A stretch of 56,696 nt of DNA from an uncultured Duncaniella sp. (GCA_910587515.1 CAJULW010000011.1:1-56696); one strand, 5' to 3'. Shown: positions 7,199-16,927, counted from the stretch's first letter. Made by a program: numbers and translations. The notes: generated by a model from the sequence alone, not told the origin.

Positions 7199-10003
7199 AT
7201 GAAAATATCATCTATCAAACATCTGTCGCTATTCCTGCTCCTCTTTAACGGGGGGGCAGGCACAAGTATAGCCGACTCCACTGACTGGTATCCTGAATCG
7301 GTCGAAAACCGTCCGTTTGTCCGTTGGTGGTGGCTCGGAAGCGCGGTCGACCGCGAAGGCCTGACTTACAACCTCAGCGAGTTCGCGTCAAAAGGGCTTG
7401 GAGGCGTTGAAATAACACCTATCTACGGAGTAAAAGGAAACGAATCTAACGACATTCCTTTCCTCTCACCCAAATGGATGGACATGCTGTCGCATACCAT
7501 TTCTGAGAGCAAGCGTCTCGGCCTTCAAGTAGACATGAACAACGGAACAGGATGGCCATTCGGTGGTCCGGAAGTCAGCACGGAATTCAGTGCCCGCAAA
7601 CGTGTAGTCGAATCCTGGCATCTTTCTCCCGGAGAATCCATCAAAGAGAAGATACGTCCAAAAGACAAAAAACAACGTGACGTTGCCACGTTGCAGGCAA
7701 TAATCGCATGTAACGGAGACAGGCGTATCGACCTTACCGGCAAACTCGGGACAGACACATTGTTGAAATGGAAAGCACCCAAGGCAAAAAACGGATGGAC
7801 CGTATATGCCATTTTTTCCGGCCGCACATTCCAGAAAGTCAAACGCGCAGCTCCCGGAGGAGAAGGCCTGGTGCTTAACCACTATGACAGCGTGGCCGTA
7901 AACCATTATCTCGATCGTTTCGACCGCGCGTTCAAGAGCTCCGGATGTCCGCTACCGAACTCCTTTTTCAACGATTCCTACGAAGTATACGGATCGGACT
8001 GGGCCGATAATATACTTGATGAGTTCCGGAAAGACCATGGATATAGCCTTGAGCTATATATGCCTGAATTTTTAAGCGACGACCATAACGACACAAGAGC
8101 CCGCATCGTACGCGACTACAGAAGTACACTCGCCAAAATGCTGAGCGATAATTTCACAAACGTATGGCTCGCCCGTTCACATGCAAACGGAGCACGAGTC
8201 CGCAACCAGTCACACGGCTCACCGGCAAATATCATTGACCTTTACGCTGCTGTCGATATACCCGAGTGTGAATCATTCGGACAAACCGACTTTTCCATAC
8301 CAGGCCTTGTTCAAGACGGTCCGAGCAGACAGAGCGACTCGGATCCGGCAGTTCTTAAATTCGCATCCTCCGCGGCACACATCGCTGGTAAGCCCCTGAC
8401 CTCAGCCGAAACCCTCACATGGCTTACCGAACACTTCCGCACATCACTCGCCAGGTGTAAACCGGAAATAGACCAAATGTTTTGTTCAGGGGTCAATCAT
8501 GTCTACTTTCACGGAGCACCCTACTCTCCGAAAGGGGCTGAATTCCCGGGCTGGATGTTCTATGCCTCCATAAACATGTCACCGACAAACAGTATCTGGC
8601 AAGACGCTGACTCTCTGTTCCGCTACATCACACGCTGCCAAGCATTCCTTTCAGCGGGAAAACCTGACAACGATTTTCTCCTTTATTTCCCGATTGAAGA
8701 TATATGGCATCGTCAAGGAGGAAATCCATATCTAATGTTCGACATCCATAAAATGCACCAACGTATGCCGGATGTGAAACAAGCAGTATCAGACATCATG
8801 AAAGCCGGTTACGATCCTGACTACATATCCGACTCTCTTGTCTCCACCCTTTCTGTCACACCCGGAGGACGACTTCTCGCCGCTGACAGCGTGAGCTATA
8901 GCGCGCTGATAATCCCTCCTATTAAAATACTTAGCCACAGCACTCTTGCAAAGATGTTGCAACTCTGTCGCAACGGAGCCACGCTCGTATTCACGGGGAC
9001 TCTTCCATCCGAAGTTCCAGGATTCTCAGATATAGAAAAACGAAAAAAATCGCTTGAAAACAGCCTTGCCGACATCCCGACGATAGGCGGACAGGCGAAT
9101 GTAAAAACCTATGGAAAAGGCCGTATAATCACCGCGCCAAACTTCACTACGGCTCTTTCTGCAACAGGAGCCCGGCCGGAGACACTAAGAAACGAGCACG
9201 GTATCTCTATGATACGCCGCCGAAACGAAGTCGGAGGCTGGAACTATTTCGTATCACTTCTTCAGAACCGCCCCATTGACGGTTGGGTCACTCTCGCGAC
9301 ACCATCAGCGGCTGTCGAGATATTCGATCCTATGACAGGAGCAAAAGGTCTCGCCCAAAGCTCGGCTGTTTCCGACGGAACCACAAAAATACGTCTGCAA
9401 CTCCGCCCCGGGGAATCGCTACTTCTCAAGACCTTCCCTGAGAGACCGCAAACAAACGACTGGACTTATATAGAGACCAAGGGAAAACCCATAGAGATAA
9501 AACACGGATGGAGCATATCGTTCCTCAATAGCGAACCTGTTATCGAAAGCACATTCGCCACCGATACCCTTACCAATTGGGACGGTCTGCCTATTGCCAA
9601 CGCAAAAGTAAACTTCGGAACAGCCCGCTACAGTGTCGTGTTCGATCTGCCCGATCCATCTATCGCTGATGACTGGATGCTCGATTTAGGCGATGTCCGT
9701 CACAGCGCGGATGTCACCGTCAACGGCACTCCGGCAGGCAAAGCCTGGGCTGCACCCTTCACGCTTCGCATAGGCCCGCTTCTGCACAAAGGCAAGAACA
9801 GACTCGACATTGATGTCACCAACAATCAGGCAAACCGCATAGCCGATTATGAACGTCGCGGTGTGAAATGGCGCATATTCAAAGACGCCAATATAAACTC
9901 TGTCACAAATGCCAAACAATTCTCATTCGGTGACTGGGAGACTGTTCCCGCTGGTCTAAATTCACGAGTATATTTGATACCTCTCACATTATCACCGAAA
10001 TAA
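7199..10003 (+). CDS. GH106 family alpha-L-rhamnosidase
   Basis: The 934-residue exported enzyme begins with a signal peptide ending near TSIADS. The GH106 N-terminal signature is clear: the VRWWWLGSAVDREGL segment, then GGVEITPIYGVKG and LGLQVDMNNGTGWPFGGP. The central barrel continues with NSFFNDSYEVYGSDW and the CSGVNHVYFHGAPYSP region. The C-terminus holds a jelly-roll/galactose-binding-like domain (DDWMLDLGDVRHSADVTVNG to KNRLDIDVTNNQANR). GH106 enzymes release terminal alpha-L-rhamnose from pectic glycans including RG-I, RG-II and plant glycoconjugates. Position between DUF4450 and GH105 genes supports an RG role. The length is normal for the family and no truncation is seen. Confidence 0.9.
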   Translation: MKISSIKHLSLFLLLFNGGAGTSIADSTDWYPESVENRPFVRWWWLGSAVDREGLTYNLSEFASKGLGGVEITPIYGVKGNESNDIPFLSPKWMDMLSHTISESKRLGLQVDMNNGTGWPFGGPEVSTEFSARKRVVESWHLSPGESIKEKIRPKDKKQRDVATLQAIIACNGDRRIDLTGKLGTDTLLKWKAPKAKNGWTVYAIFSGRTFQKVKRAAPGGEGLVLNHYDSVAVNHYLDRFDRAFKSSGCPLPNSFFNDSYEVYGSDWADNILDEFRKDHGYSLELYMPEFLSDDHNDTRARIVRDYRSTLAKMLSDNFTNVWLARSHANGARVRNQSHGSPANIIDLYAAVDIPECESFGQTDFSIPGLVQDGPSRQSDSDPAVLKFASSAAHIAGKPLTSAETLTWLTEHFRTSLARCKPEIDQMFCSGVNHVYFHGAPYSPKGAEFPGWMFYASINMSPTNSIWQDADSLFRYITRCQAFLSAGKPDNDFLLYFPIEDIWHRQGGNPYLMFDIHKMHQRMPDVKQAVSDIMKAGYDPDYISDSLVSTLSVTPGGRLLAADSVSYSALIIPPIKILSHSTLAKMLQLCRNGATLVFTGTLPSEVPGFSDIEKRKKSLENSLADIPTIGGQANVKTYGKGRIITAPNFTTALSATGARPETLRNEHGISMIRRRNEVGGWNYFVSLLQNRPIDGWVTLATPSAAVEIFDPMTGAKGLAQSSAVSDGTTKIRLQLRPGESLLLKTFPERPQTNDWTYIETKGKPIEIKHGWSISFLNSEPVIESTFATDTLTNWDGLPIANAKVNFGTARYSVVFDLPDPSIADDWMLDLGDVRHSADVTVNGTPAGKAWAAPFTLRIGPLLHKGKNRLDIDVTNNQANRIADYERRGVKWRIFKDANINSVTNAKQFSFGDWETVPAGLNSRVYLIPLTLSPK

Positions 10004-10049
10004 TCCTATCAAACACGAAAAAACATCAATTATTCCAACTACTCTTACA

Positions 10050-11183
10050 ATGAAAAAATTTCTGCTTCTCGCACTGATTGTTATCATCGGTCTACCCGTA
10101 GTAGGAGCCGACGGCCTTCCTCCACGTAAAAAAACACTCGAAACCCTCATAAAAATAAACGACCACTATCTGAAAAAGCATCCCGATCCACTGCTTGGCA
10201 TACCATACTATTCGCGTAAGAAAGTCTATGAGGCCAACATCTGGACACGCGCGGTCTATTTTGAAGGACTGATGGCTCTCTACTCCATCTATCCTGACAA
10301 CCGCTACTATGACTATGCCTACGATTGGGCCGACGGTTTCAAATGGGGGATGCGCAGAGATGACACCACCACACGAAACGCTGATAATTATTGCTGCTCG
10401 CAAACATATATTGACCTTTACAACCTCACCCCAGAGCCTAAAATGCTTACAAAAACAAAGGCCAATATGAACATGCTTATAAACACACCGCAGGTCGACG
10501 ATTGGACCTGGATTGACGCGATACAGATGGGCATGCCTGTCCTCGCGAAAATGAGCAAACTGACAGGCGACCAACGATACAACGAAAAGGCTTGGGAGAT
10601 GTACAACTACTCCCGCAACGTTCTGGCCGGAGGTTTATATAACGAAAAAGAAGGGCTTTGGTGGCGCGACAAAGATTTTGTTCCACCCTACAAAGAGCCT
10701 AACGGCAAGAACTGCTATTGGTCACGCGGCAACGGCTGGGTTGTAACCGCACTTGTCAAAGTGCTCAACGAAATACCCGCTGACGAGCCACATCGCGCGA
10801 CATATATCGCAGATCTCAAAGCGATGTGTGAAGCAGCCGTAAAATGCCAACGCGAAGACGGATTCTGGAACGTGAGTCTGCATGACGAAAGCAACTTCGG
10901 AGGCAAAGAAGTCACAGGCACGGCTCTCTTTGTCTATGGTATGGCATGGGGCATAAACAATGGTATTCTTGCCAGTGACAAATATCTGCCTATCGTCACC
11001 AAAGCGTGGAATGCGATCGTCAACGACGCTATACATCCCAACGGATATATCGGTTACGTTCAAGGCACTGGAAAAGAACCTAAAGACGGACAACCTGTAA
11101 AATATGATTCCAAGCCTGATTTCGATGACTACGGAACCGGCTGTGTACTCCTCGCGGGTTCTGAAGTATACAAACTTAATTAA
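10050..11183 (+). CDS. GH105 unsaturated rhamnogalacturonyl hydrolase
   Basis: The 377-residue exported protein (signal peptide about 1-20, ending VVGA) matches the YteR/YesR type GH105 family. It removes the 4,5-unsaturated galacturonate left at the non-reducing end of rhamnogalacturonan oligosaccharides after lyase attack. Visible family motifs are ANIWTRAVYFEGLMALY, DWTWIDAIQMGMPVLAKM with the likely catalytic Asp156, CYWSRGNGWVVTALV and the terminal DDYGTGCVLLAGSEVY. It is the last gene of the operon from 1875, 46 bp after GH106, and is followed by a strong terminator. Its presence implies a lyase elsewhere, since none is in the window. Confidence 0.93.
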   Translation: MKKFLLLALIVIIGLPVVGADGLPPRKKTLETLIKINDHYLKKHPDPLLGIPYYSRKKVYEANIWTRAVYFEGLMALYSIYPDNRYYDYAYDWADGFKWGMRRDDTTTRNADNYCCSQTYIDLYNLTPEPKMLTKTKANMNMLINTPQVDDWTWIDAIQMGMPVLAKMSKLTGDQRYNEKAWEMYNYSRNVLAGGLYNEKEGLWWRDKDFVPPYKEPNGKNCYWSRGNGWVVTALVKVLNEIPADEPHRATYIADLKAMCEAAVKCQREDGFWNVSLHDESNFGGKEVTGTALFVYGMAWGINNGILASDKYLPIVTKAWNAIVNDAIHPNGYIGYVQGTGKEPKDGQPVKYDSKPDFDDYGTGCVLLAGSEVYKLN

Positions 11184-11230
11184 TCATGGCAATACCGTAA
11201 TTTCCATTATTGTCAGACAATCATAACAGT

Positions 11231-11273
11231 AAAAATATCCCTCGGAACAGTAATGCTTCCGAGGGATATTTTT
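11231..11273. terminator. Bidirectional terminator between convergent GH105 and GH28 genes
   Basis: Arms 11231-11247 and 11257-11273 are a perfect 17-bp stem with a 9-base loop. The stem starts with A5 and ends with a T run, so it can terminate transcription from both sides. It sits between the stop at 11183 and the stop at 11302. Confidence 0.85.
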
Positions 11274-11301
11274 TGAATGTCATCTAATCAAGTCACAATA
11301 T

Positions 11302-12672
11302 CTAATTTTTTATAATCAATCCGTCAGAGTCTGTAGCGACAAATACCTCTCGTTCATCAGGCTCCTCCGTTTCAATTCTTACATTCCGGAATTCGATTCC
11401 CTTTGTATGATTCAACCAAAAACCTTTCGCAGGAAGCACCCCCCACATTGTCGACTCCGGATATTCAGCCACTTTCTCATCGGTAGGAGCCGATATTTTT
11501 TTCTGTCCTCCCTTATGACGTATAATGATGTCGTGAAGTCTAACATCACTTACTGGATGGCCTTCAATCCCCGTAATCGAACTGCCGGTCGGACCGGCGC
11601 CATCAATCATTATATCATGAAGAAAAACCCCGCTGATCTTGCCGACACGTTCAACCGGGACATCTTTTGAATATGGACGGGCGCGATTAGCAAGGCGGAT
11701 AAAAATCGGAGACTCTGTGCCTCTAACAGTGATATCCGCAATATCGACATTACTCATACTTCCGCCATCGACAATCTCAAGCGAGATAGCGGAATGTCCA
11801 TGTCCTCCGGGAAAACCGAAATACTGGCTCGACTGATCGTCCGAAGGCTTGACCGTAATGCCTCTTATCACAATGTTACGGAATCCTCCATTTGTCTCCG
11901 TACCGAGTTTTATCGCGTTACAATGGCTTGACACGACACAATTGCTGATCGTTATGTCCTCGCACAATCTCGGCGAGGTGCTTTTAAGAGTAATGCCGTC
12001 ATCATCCGAATCCGCTATCATATTAGAAACAGTAACATTATGACAACCATCCAGATCAAGAGCGTCATTATTATAATTATTCCGGTTTATAACCGTGATC
12101 CCATCGATCTTGACCCTGTCACACGCAAGATAATGCTGCATCCAGCAACCTGAATTTTTAAGGGTGACCCCCTGTACCCTGACATCCCTACACTGTATGA
12201 AACGGAGAAGATGCGGGCGGGTTATCCCCTCGTCGTTCCATGACAATTTAGGGAAAGCCTTTCCACGTCCGTCAATCACACCCTCACCTACTATCGCCAC
12301 GTTATCGGCATTGTCAGCATATATAAGTTGTATGGTAGGAGTAACCGTACGGAGCGACACATAACCGGTCGCCACTGGAATATAGTCTTTAATATCGGTG
12401 CTTCCATATATCACGGCTCCATTTTCGAGAGACAATGTCGTATTGCTCTTAAGAAAAATGCTTCCGGTCTTATAATTTCCGGCAGGAACAAGCACCGTTC
12501 CCCCTCCTCCTTTTGAACAAGCGTCAATCGCACGTTGCAAAGCCATCGTACTGAGACTTGTGGTATCATTGACCGCTCCATAGTCAAGTATATTGTATAC
12601 TGCGGCAAAAGTTGTGTGCGGACAGATTGACAGAACAATCCAAAATGCAATAGATCTTATGATTAAACGCAT
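11302..12672 (-). CDS. GH28 family polygalacturonase / rhamnogalacturonan hydrolase
   Basis: The 456-residue exported enzyme has a signal peptide of about 23 residues, then the pectinase fold start (YNILDYGAVNDTTSLSTMALQ) and a right-handed beta-helix. GH28 catalytic motifs are present: NND at 201-203 (usual NTD), DDD at 223-225 (usual DD), SSHC at 248-251 in place of the usual GHG, and IKLG at 254-257 for RIK. It would hydrolyse alpha-1,4-galacturonosyl or rhamnogalacturonan linkages in the periplasm or at the surface. The altered GHG/RIK motifs argue for an exo-acting or RG-specific enzyme rather than a classical endo-polygalacturonase; that is inference. It is convergent with the glycosidase operon and has its own promoter. 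Confidence 0.88.
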   Translation of the reverse strand: MRLIIRSIAFWIVLSICPHTTFAAVYNILDYGAVNDTTSLSTMALQRAIDACSKGGGGTVLVPAGNYKTGSIFLKSNTTLSLENGAVIYGSTDIKDYIPVATGYVSLRTVTPTIQLIYADNADNVAIVGEGVIDGRGKAFPKLSWNDEGITRPHLLRFIQCRDVRVQGVTLKNSGCWMQHYLACDRVKIDGITVINRNNYNNDALDLDGCHNVTVSNMIADSDDDGITLKSTSPRLCEDITISNCVVSSHCNAIKLGTETNGGFRNIVIRGITVKPSDDQSSQYFGFPGGHGHSAISLEIVDGGSMSNVDIADITVRGTESPIFIRLANRARPYSKDVPVERVGKISGVFLHDIMIDGAGPTGSSITGIEGHPVSDVRLHDIIIRHKGGQKKISAPTDEKVAEYPESTMWGVLPAKGFWLNHTKGIEFRNVRIETEEPDEREVFVATDSDGLIIKN

Positions 12673-12696
12673 AAATTTAAGGTTTTATAATATTAT

Positions 12697-12721
12697 TGAA
12701 GTATGAGTGGAGCATACTTCA
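12697..12721. promoter_or_regulatory. 9-bp inverted repeat at the 5' end of the GH28 transcript
   Basis: TGAAGTATG (12697-12705) and CATACTTCA (12713-12721) are perfect reverse complements with a 7-base loop. The repeat lies immediately after the predicted minus-strand start point near 12720, so it would be either an operator for a regulator or a 5'-terminal RNA stem-loop. Confidence 0.45.
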
Positions 12722-12724
12722 CTG

Positions 12725-12757
12725 CAAATTTACACTTTTAAAAACGTTTTCTGACAA
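12725..12757 (-). promoter_or_regulatory. Promoter of the GH28 gene
   Basis: On the minus strand TAAATTTG (12732-12725) is a full -7 match, and TTG (12757-12755) lies 22 bases upstream. It is back to back with the plus-strand -7 box of the GH25 gene, making the 105-bp gap a divergent promoter. Confidence 0.6.
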
Positions 12758-12765
12758 AAATTGCC

Positions 12766-12773
12766 TACTTTTG
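12766..12773 (+). promoter_or_regulatory. -7 box of the GH25 gene, four bases before its ATG
   Basis: TACTTTTG is a full TAnnTTTG match. With the start point normally about 4-5 bases after the box, the mRNA would begin at or next to the ATG at 12778, that is, leaderless. The -33 element is poor. Confidence 0.5.
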
Positions 12774-12777
12774 CTTT

Positions 12778-13488
12778 ATGAAGCAACCTATCGCCATAAT
12801 CGCAATACTATTCACGTTCATATTGACGGCATGTGGGTCTTCTTCATCTCCCAAAGTTTATCCGGACCGCGACCGTTTCAGTATTATAGGCATCGATGTC
12901 AGCTCTCACAACGGAGATATCGATTTTAACCAAGTGGCGACGGACGGTATAAGCTTCGTTATTATAAAGGCTACCGAAGGCGGCACGTTCAAAGACAAGA
13001 AATTCATCGAGAATATCCGTCAGGCACGCAATGCCGGACTTAAAGTAGGAGCCTATCATTTCTTCCGCTTCGACACTCCGGGCTATATGCAAGGTCTCAA
13101 CTTTCTGCATTCGATAAGAGGCCGTCAGTTCGACCTGCCTCTTGTCATCGATCTGGAAGAATGGACCAATCCAAACAGCCAGCCAACGCCCATAGTCCTC
13201 AACCGGTTGTCGGAAATGATCGACCATCTTGAAAACCACGGCTATAGAATAATGCTATATACGAATAAAAACGGTTTTGCCCGTTTCATCAAAGGCCGTC
13301 TTGAAGGTTATCCTCTATGGATATGCTCTCTTGTCGACGAACCCAGTGACATACAATGGACAATCTGGCAAGGAACACACAACGGACGCGTAAAAGGAAT
13401 CAAGCATCCGGTCGATATCAACGCATTTGCAGGAAACTCCGACGATTGGATTCGGTTCACCACGCCAATACAGAAAACAACGCAATAA
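12778..13488 (+). CDS. GH25-type lysozyme (N-acetylmuramidase) lipoprotein
   Basis: The 236-residue protein starts with a lipoprotein signal (lipobox LTAC, Cys19) and a short Ser-rich linker, followed by one GH25 domain. GH25 landmarks are GIDVSSHNGDIDF near residue 38, FVIIKATEGG, VGAYHFFRFDTPG, LPLVIDLEEW (acidic residues at the barrel mouth) and the C-terminal IQWTIWQGT plus VDINAFAG. It would cleave the beta-1,4 bond of peptidoglycan from the periplasm or outer membrane. The signal peptide fixes the start at 12778. It lies 67 bp upstream of porU in the same direction, so the two may share a transcript. Confidence 0.9.
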   Translation: MKQPIAIIAILFTFILTACGSSSSPKVYPDRDRFSIIGIDVSSHNGDIDFNQVATDGISFVIIKATEGGTFKDKKFIENIRQARNAGLKVGAYHFFRFDTPGYMQGLNFLHSIRGRQFDLPLVIDLEEWTNPNSQPTPIVLNRLSEMIDHLENHGYRIMLYTNKNGFARFIKGRLEGYPLWICSLVDEPSDIQWTIWQGTHNGRVKGIKHPVDINAFAGNSDDWIRFTTPIQKTTQ

Positions 13489-13555
13489 AAGGCCTGTAAT
13501 TCACGTTTTTCTAAAATTAAGAATATCAAGTCAAAGACCTTCTTCGCGATATCAC

Positions 13556-16500
13556 ATGACAAATACACTCCTCCGATATATAACCCTACCTCTAATATTC
13601 ATATCCTCCGCATTCTCCAGCCTGGCATTCACTCTTGACACATATGCGACGTCATCAGTGCTCGCATCCGGCAAATGGGTCAAAATAAGCGTCACCGAGA
13701 CCGGACCACACTTCATATCCTCATCCATGCTCCGTTCATGGGGATTCAGCGATCCATCCTCGGTAAGCGTATACGGTTACGGAGGGGCACGCATATCCGA
13801 CCATCTTACGCGATCACTTTACATCGACGATCTTCCACCGGCCCCATTCGAACATACCGGCAACGGAATAGTCTTCTATGCACAAGGACCGGAATCATGG
13901 GCTCATGAACGTGATGACATGTTCACACATTCGTTAAATCCCTACACTACCCGTGGCTACTACTACCTTACGGACTCCGCCCCGGTCTCCGGAACCATGA
14001 TACCTACAGAAGGAAGCGCACCCCGCGCGGACGCAGCGACGACATTCATCGATCGGCTTTGGCATGAGACAGACCAAACGACACCGGGTGAAAGCGGCCA
14101 TCAGCTCGTTGGAGAGGACTTCCGTTTCACTCCTAACCGGACATTCAATTTCAACCTCACAGGGCGTGTCGACAACACGGAAGTATGGATGCAGTGTGAT
14201 TTTTTTGCTAAAACGACAAGCAGCCCGGTCAAAATAAATTTCACAGCAAACGGCACGCCACTCCCGACCGAAAGTTCTGATAAAGTCAGTTCATCGTCAA
14301 AATCCTGGGGCGATATGTGTCGGATAAGCAAACGGTTTACGCCAAACGGCAAGACACTCGCCCTCGGTGTAGGCATAAGCCTAAGCGGCCCCGTCAGGCT
14401 CGCTAATCTTGAACGGTTGACACTGACGTATACACGCCATCTCGAACTACCGGCATCCGGAATTCTAACATTCACATCTGCCAATCCGTCAATATTACTG
14501 AGAGGCGCCAAAACCGAAACTCGGGTATGGGACGTAACCGACCCTGTCAAACCCATAGCCTTACCTCTGTCCGAAAGCACTGACGGCTCTCTCGGGTGGA
14601 CCAATGACTATACAGGAATGCGCACGTATACGGCATGGACAACACCGACAGCACTACCGAATCCGCGTTTTGTCGGAAACGTCACCAACCAAAACATACA
14701 CGCATGCGAAGTGCCAGACATGGTGATCGTGACCCCGTCGTCTCTGCTCGATCAAAGCAGACGCGTCGCAGCGTTACATACAGCGTCACCCGAAGAACTC
14801 AACGTTCTTGTGGTCACCGACACCGAAATCTTCAATGAATTCGGTTCAGGCTCTCCCGATGTCAACGCTATCAGGCGTATGTTGAAAATGTTTTATGACC
14901 GAGGAAACGACCACGCGGCTCCACGCAAACTTAAATATGTGCTCCTGATGGGCGGAGCAACACACGACCACCGTCGCCTGACAGCGGGAATGTCATCAAG
15001 CGCAGCTATCACCCTACCGATCTGGCAAACCGACCTCGGATTGGATGACAGCAGTTCATACTGTTCAGACGACATCATCGCGTTTCTCGAAGACAATTCA
15101 GGCCTACGTCTCGGTTCTGACCGACTTTGCGTCGCTGTAGGCCGTATCCCAGCCCGCACACATAGCGACGCGACAACATTTGTCAACAGACTCGAATCAT
15201 ATATAAAAAATCCGGCACAAGGAGAGTGGCGTAACCGTCTGCTCATGTTTGCGGATGAAGGCAATAACGGAGCCCACATGACACAAACCGATACAATGGA
15301 GGTCAGAATGCGAGCCAATTCTCTTGCCGAAAGCCTGACGTTCAATAAAGTCTATATCGATGCCTACGACCTGCGCAACGGCACATCAGAAGAAGCCGAT
15401 AAAAAAGTTTTCTCCCTGCTTGACGACGGAGTGATAATGTTTACGTATATCGGACACGGAGCTATTGACAATCTTTCGGGAGACGGAATTTTCACCACTC
15501 AAAAACTCAACAATCTATATCTTCGCAAACCCACATTCTTTTTTGCGGCCACATGCTCTTTCGGACAGTTTGACGGCCTGCCCACATGCGGACTCGAATC
15601 ACTTGTGCTATCCGACAATGGAGGTGCGATCGGAGCTGTCTCAGCCGTTCGTCCGGTACTGATATCCCGCAACGGTGTATTGGCCGAATCATTCGGACGT
15701 GTAGCGTTCGCCCGTGACTCCGAAGGCCGTACGCTACCTATCGGAGAGATAATGCGCCAATCCAAAAACCTAACATCCGACGACAATATCCGGCGCTACG
15801 TACTGTTCGGTGATCCGGCCATGCGTCTTGCAACACCGATGAACAATGTCAAAATAACATCCGTTGACGGAGAGGAAGTCTCTTCCGACTCCCGTCCATG
15901 TCTCGCAGCTCTCTCTCGTCCCGTGATCCGTGGAGAAGTCTGTGACCCATCAGGTCACCGTATTGACAATTTCAACGGATGGCTTTCGCTTACACTCTAT
16001 GACGCTGAACGCAGTTTCACGTCTCAAGGCCGTGGCGAAAACGGGACGGAAATCGTGTTTGACGAGCAAGGAGAGCGCCTGTTCACAGGACGGACCACAG
16101 TCAACAACGGAATCTTCGAAATAACCGTCGCCATGCCGGCCGATATTTCCGACAATTACCGAAACGCCACAATCTCACTTTTCGCGGCCACAGACGACGG
16201 CTTGGAAGCGGCCGGAGTATGCAGAAATATATATGCCTACGGATTCGACGAAAATGCGGTTCCTGACAATACTCCTCCTGTCATAGAATACATGTATCTT
16301 AATCACGAATCATTCAAACCCACAGACGTTGTAGGAAACGAGCCTGTTCTTATCGCCCGCATAAGCGATGACATAGCACTCAATATGTCAAACCACGGCA
16401 TAGGACATCAAATGAGCATACGTATCGACAACGATATCAACCTGACCGATGTATCGTCAAGCTATACACCGGATGAGGATGGATCTCCGGCCGGTACGAT

Positions 16501-16927
16501 TTTCTACCATTTGCCATCCCTCGACCCTGGCAACCATACCGCGACGCTCAAAGTATGGGACAACGGAGGAAATTCGACATCCGGTTCCATCGAATTTTTC
16601 GTCAATCCGGATCTTGCACCCAAACTATTCGATATATATAGTGATGCCAATCCAGCCACCGTAGAGGCGAACTTCTATGTTATCCATAATCTTCCGGATG
16701 CGATGCTGACCGTTAAAATCGAGATTTTCGACCTGTCCGGAAAACTTGTATGGACCTCCGAATCAAACCGTAAAGCCGACATGTACTCATCCGCGCCAGT
16801 GAAATGGAATCTTACGAATCAATCCGGTTCACGCGTCAATAAAGGCATTTATCTTTATCGCGCCACCGTCAGCGCTGGAGGCAAAACCTCAACACAAACG
16901 AAACGGATAGCGGTATCCCCATCATAA
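13556..16927 (+). CDS. porU: T9SS sortase PorU (C25 peptidase family)
   Basis: PorU removes the C-terminal sorting domain of T9SS cargo and attaches the cargo to A-LPS at the cell surface. The product is 1123 residues from the ATG at 13556, chosen because a signal peptide (MTNTLLRYITL to SSLAF) begins there. The N-terminal part (to about 480) is beta-rich. The C25 catalytic region contains LKYVLLMGGATHDHRR, then His634 in YIGHGAID and Cys667 in FFAATCSFGQFD, the gingipain-like dyad. Ig-like domains follow, and the last 80 residues resemble a T9SS type A sorting domain (VKIEIFDLSGKLVW to NKGIYLYRATV), as expected for PorU. The usual neighbour porV is not adjacent; GH25 and a small lipoprotein flank it instead. 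Confidence 0.92.
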   Translation: MTNTLLRYITLPLIFISSAFSSLAFTLDTYATSSVLASGKWVKISVTETGPHFISSSMLRSWGFSDPSSVSVYGYGGARISDHLTRSLYIDDLPPAPFEHTGNGIVFYAQGPESWAHERDDMFTHSLNPYTTRGYYYLTDSAPVSGTMIPTEGSAPRADAATTFIDRLWHETDQTTPGESGHQLVGEDFRFTPNRTFNFNLTGRVDNTEVWMQCDFFAKTTSSPVKINFTANGTPLPTESSDKVSSSSKSWGDMCRISKRFTPNGKTLALGVGISLSGPVRLANLERLTLTYTRHLELPASGILTFTSANPSILLRGAKTETRVWDVTDPVKPIALPLSESTDGSLGWTNDYTGMRTYTAWTTPTALPNPRFVGNVTNQNIHACEVPDMVIVTPSSLLDQSRRVAALHTASPEELNVLVVTDTEIFNEFGSGSPDVNAIRRMLKMFYDRGNDHAAPRKLKYVLLMGGATHDHRRLTAGMSSSAAITLPIWQTDLGLDDSSSYCSDDIIAFLEDNSGLRLGSDRLCVAVGRIPARTHSDATTFVNRLESYIKNPAQGEWRNRLLMFADEGNNGAHMTQTDTMEVRMRANSLAESLTFNKVYIDAYDLRNGTSEEADKKVFSLLDDGVIMFTYIGHGAIDNLSGDGIFTTQKLNNLYLRKPTFFFAATCSFGQFDGLPTCGLESLVLSDNGGAIGAVSAVRPVLISRNGVLAESFGRVAFARDSEGRTLPIGEIMRQSKNLTSDDNIRRYVLFGDPAMRLATPMNNVKITSVDGEEVSSDSRPCLAALSRPVIRGEVCDPSGHRIDNFNGWLSLTLYDAERSFTSQGRGENGTEIVFDEQGERLFTGRTTVNNGIFEITVAMPADISDNYRNATISLFAATDDGLEAAGVCRNIYAYGFDENAVPDNTPPVIEYMYLNHESFKPTDVVGNEPVLIARISDDIALNMSNHGIGHQMSIRIDNDINLTDVSSSYTPDEDGSPAGTIFYHLPSLDPGNHTATLKVWDNGGNSTSGSIEFFVNPDLAPKLFDIYSDANPATVEANFYVIHNLPDAMLTVKIEIFDLSGKLVWTSESNRKADMYSSAPVKWNLTNQSGSRVNKGIYLYRATVSAGGKTSTQTKRIAVSPS

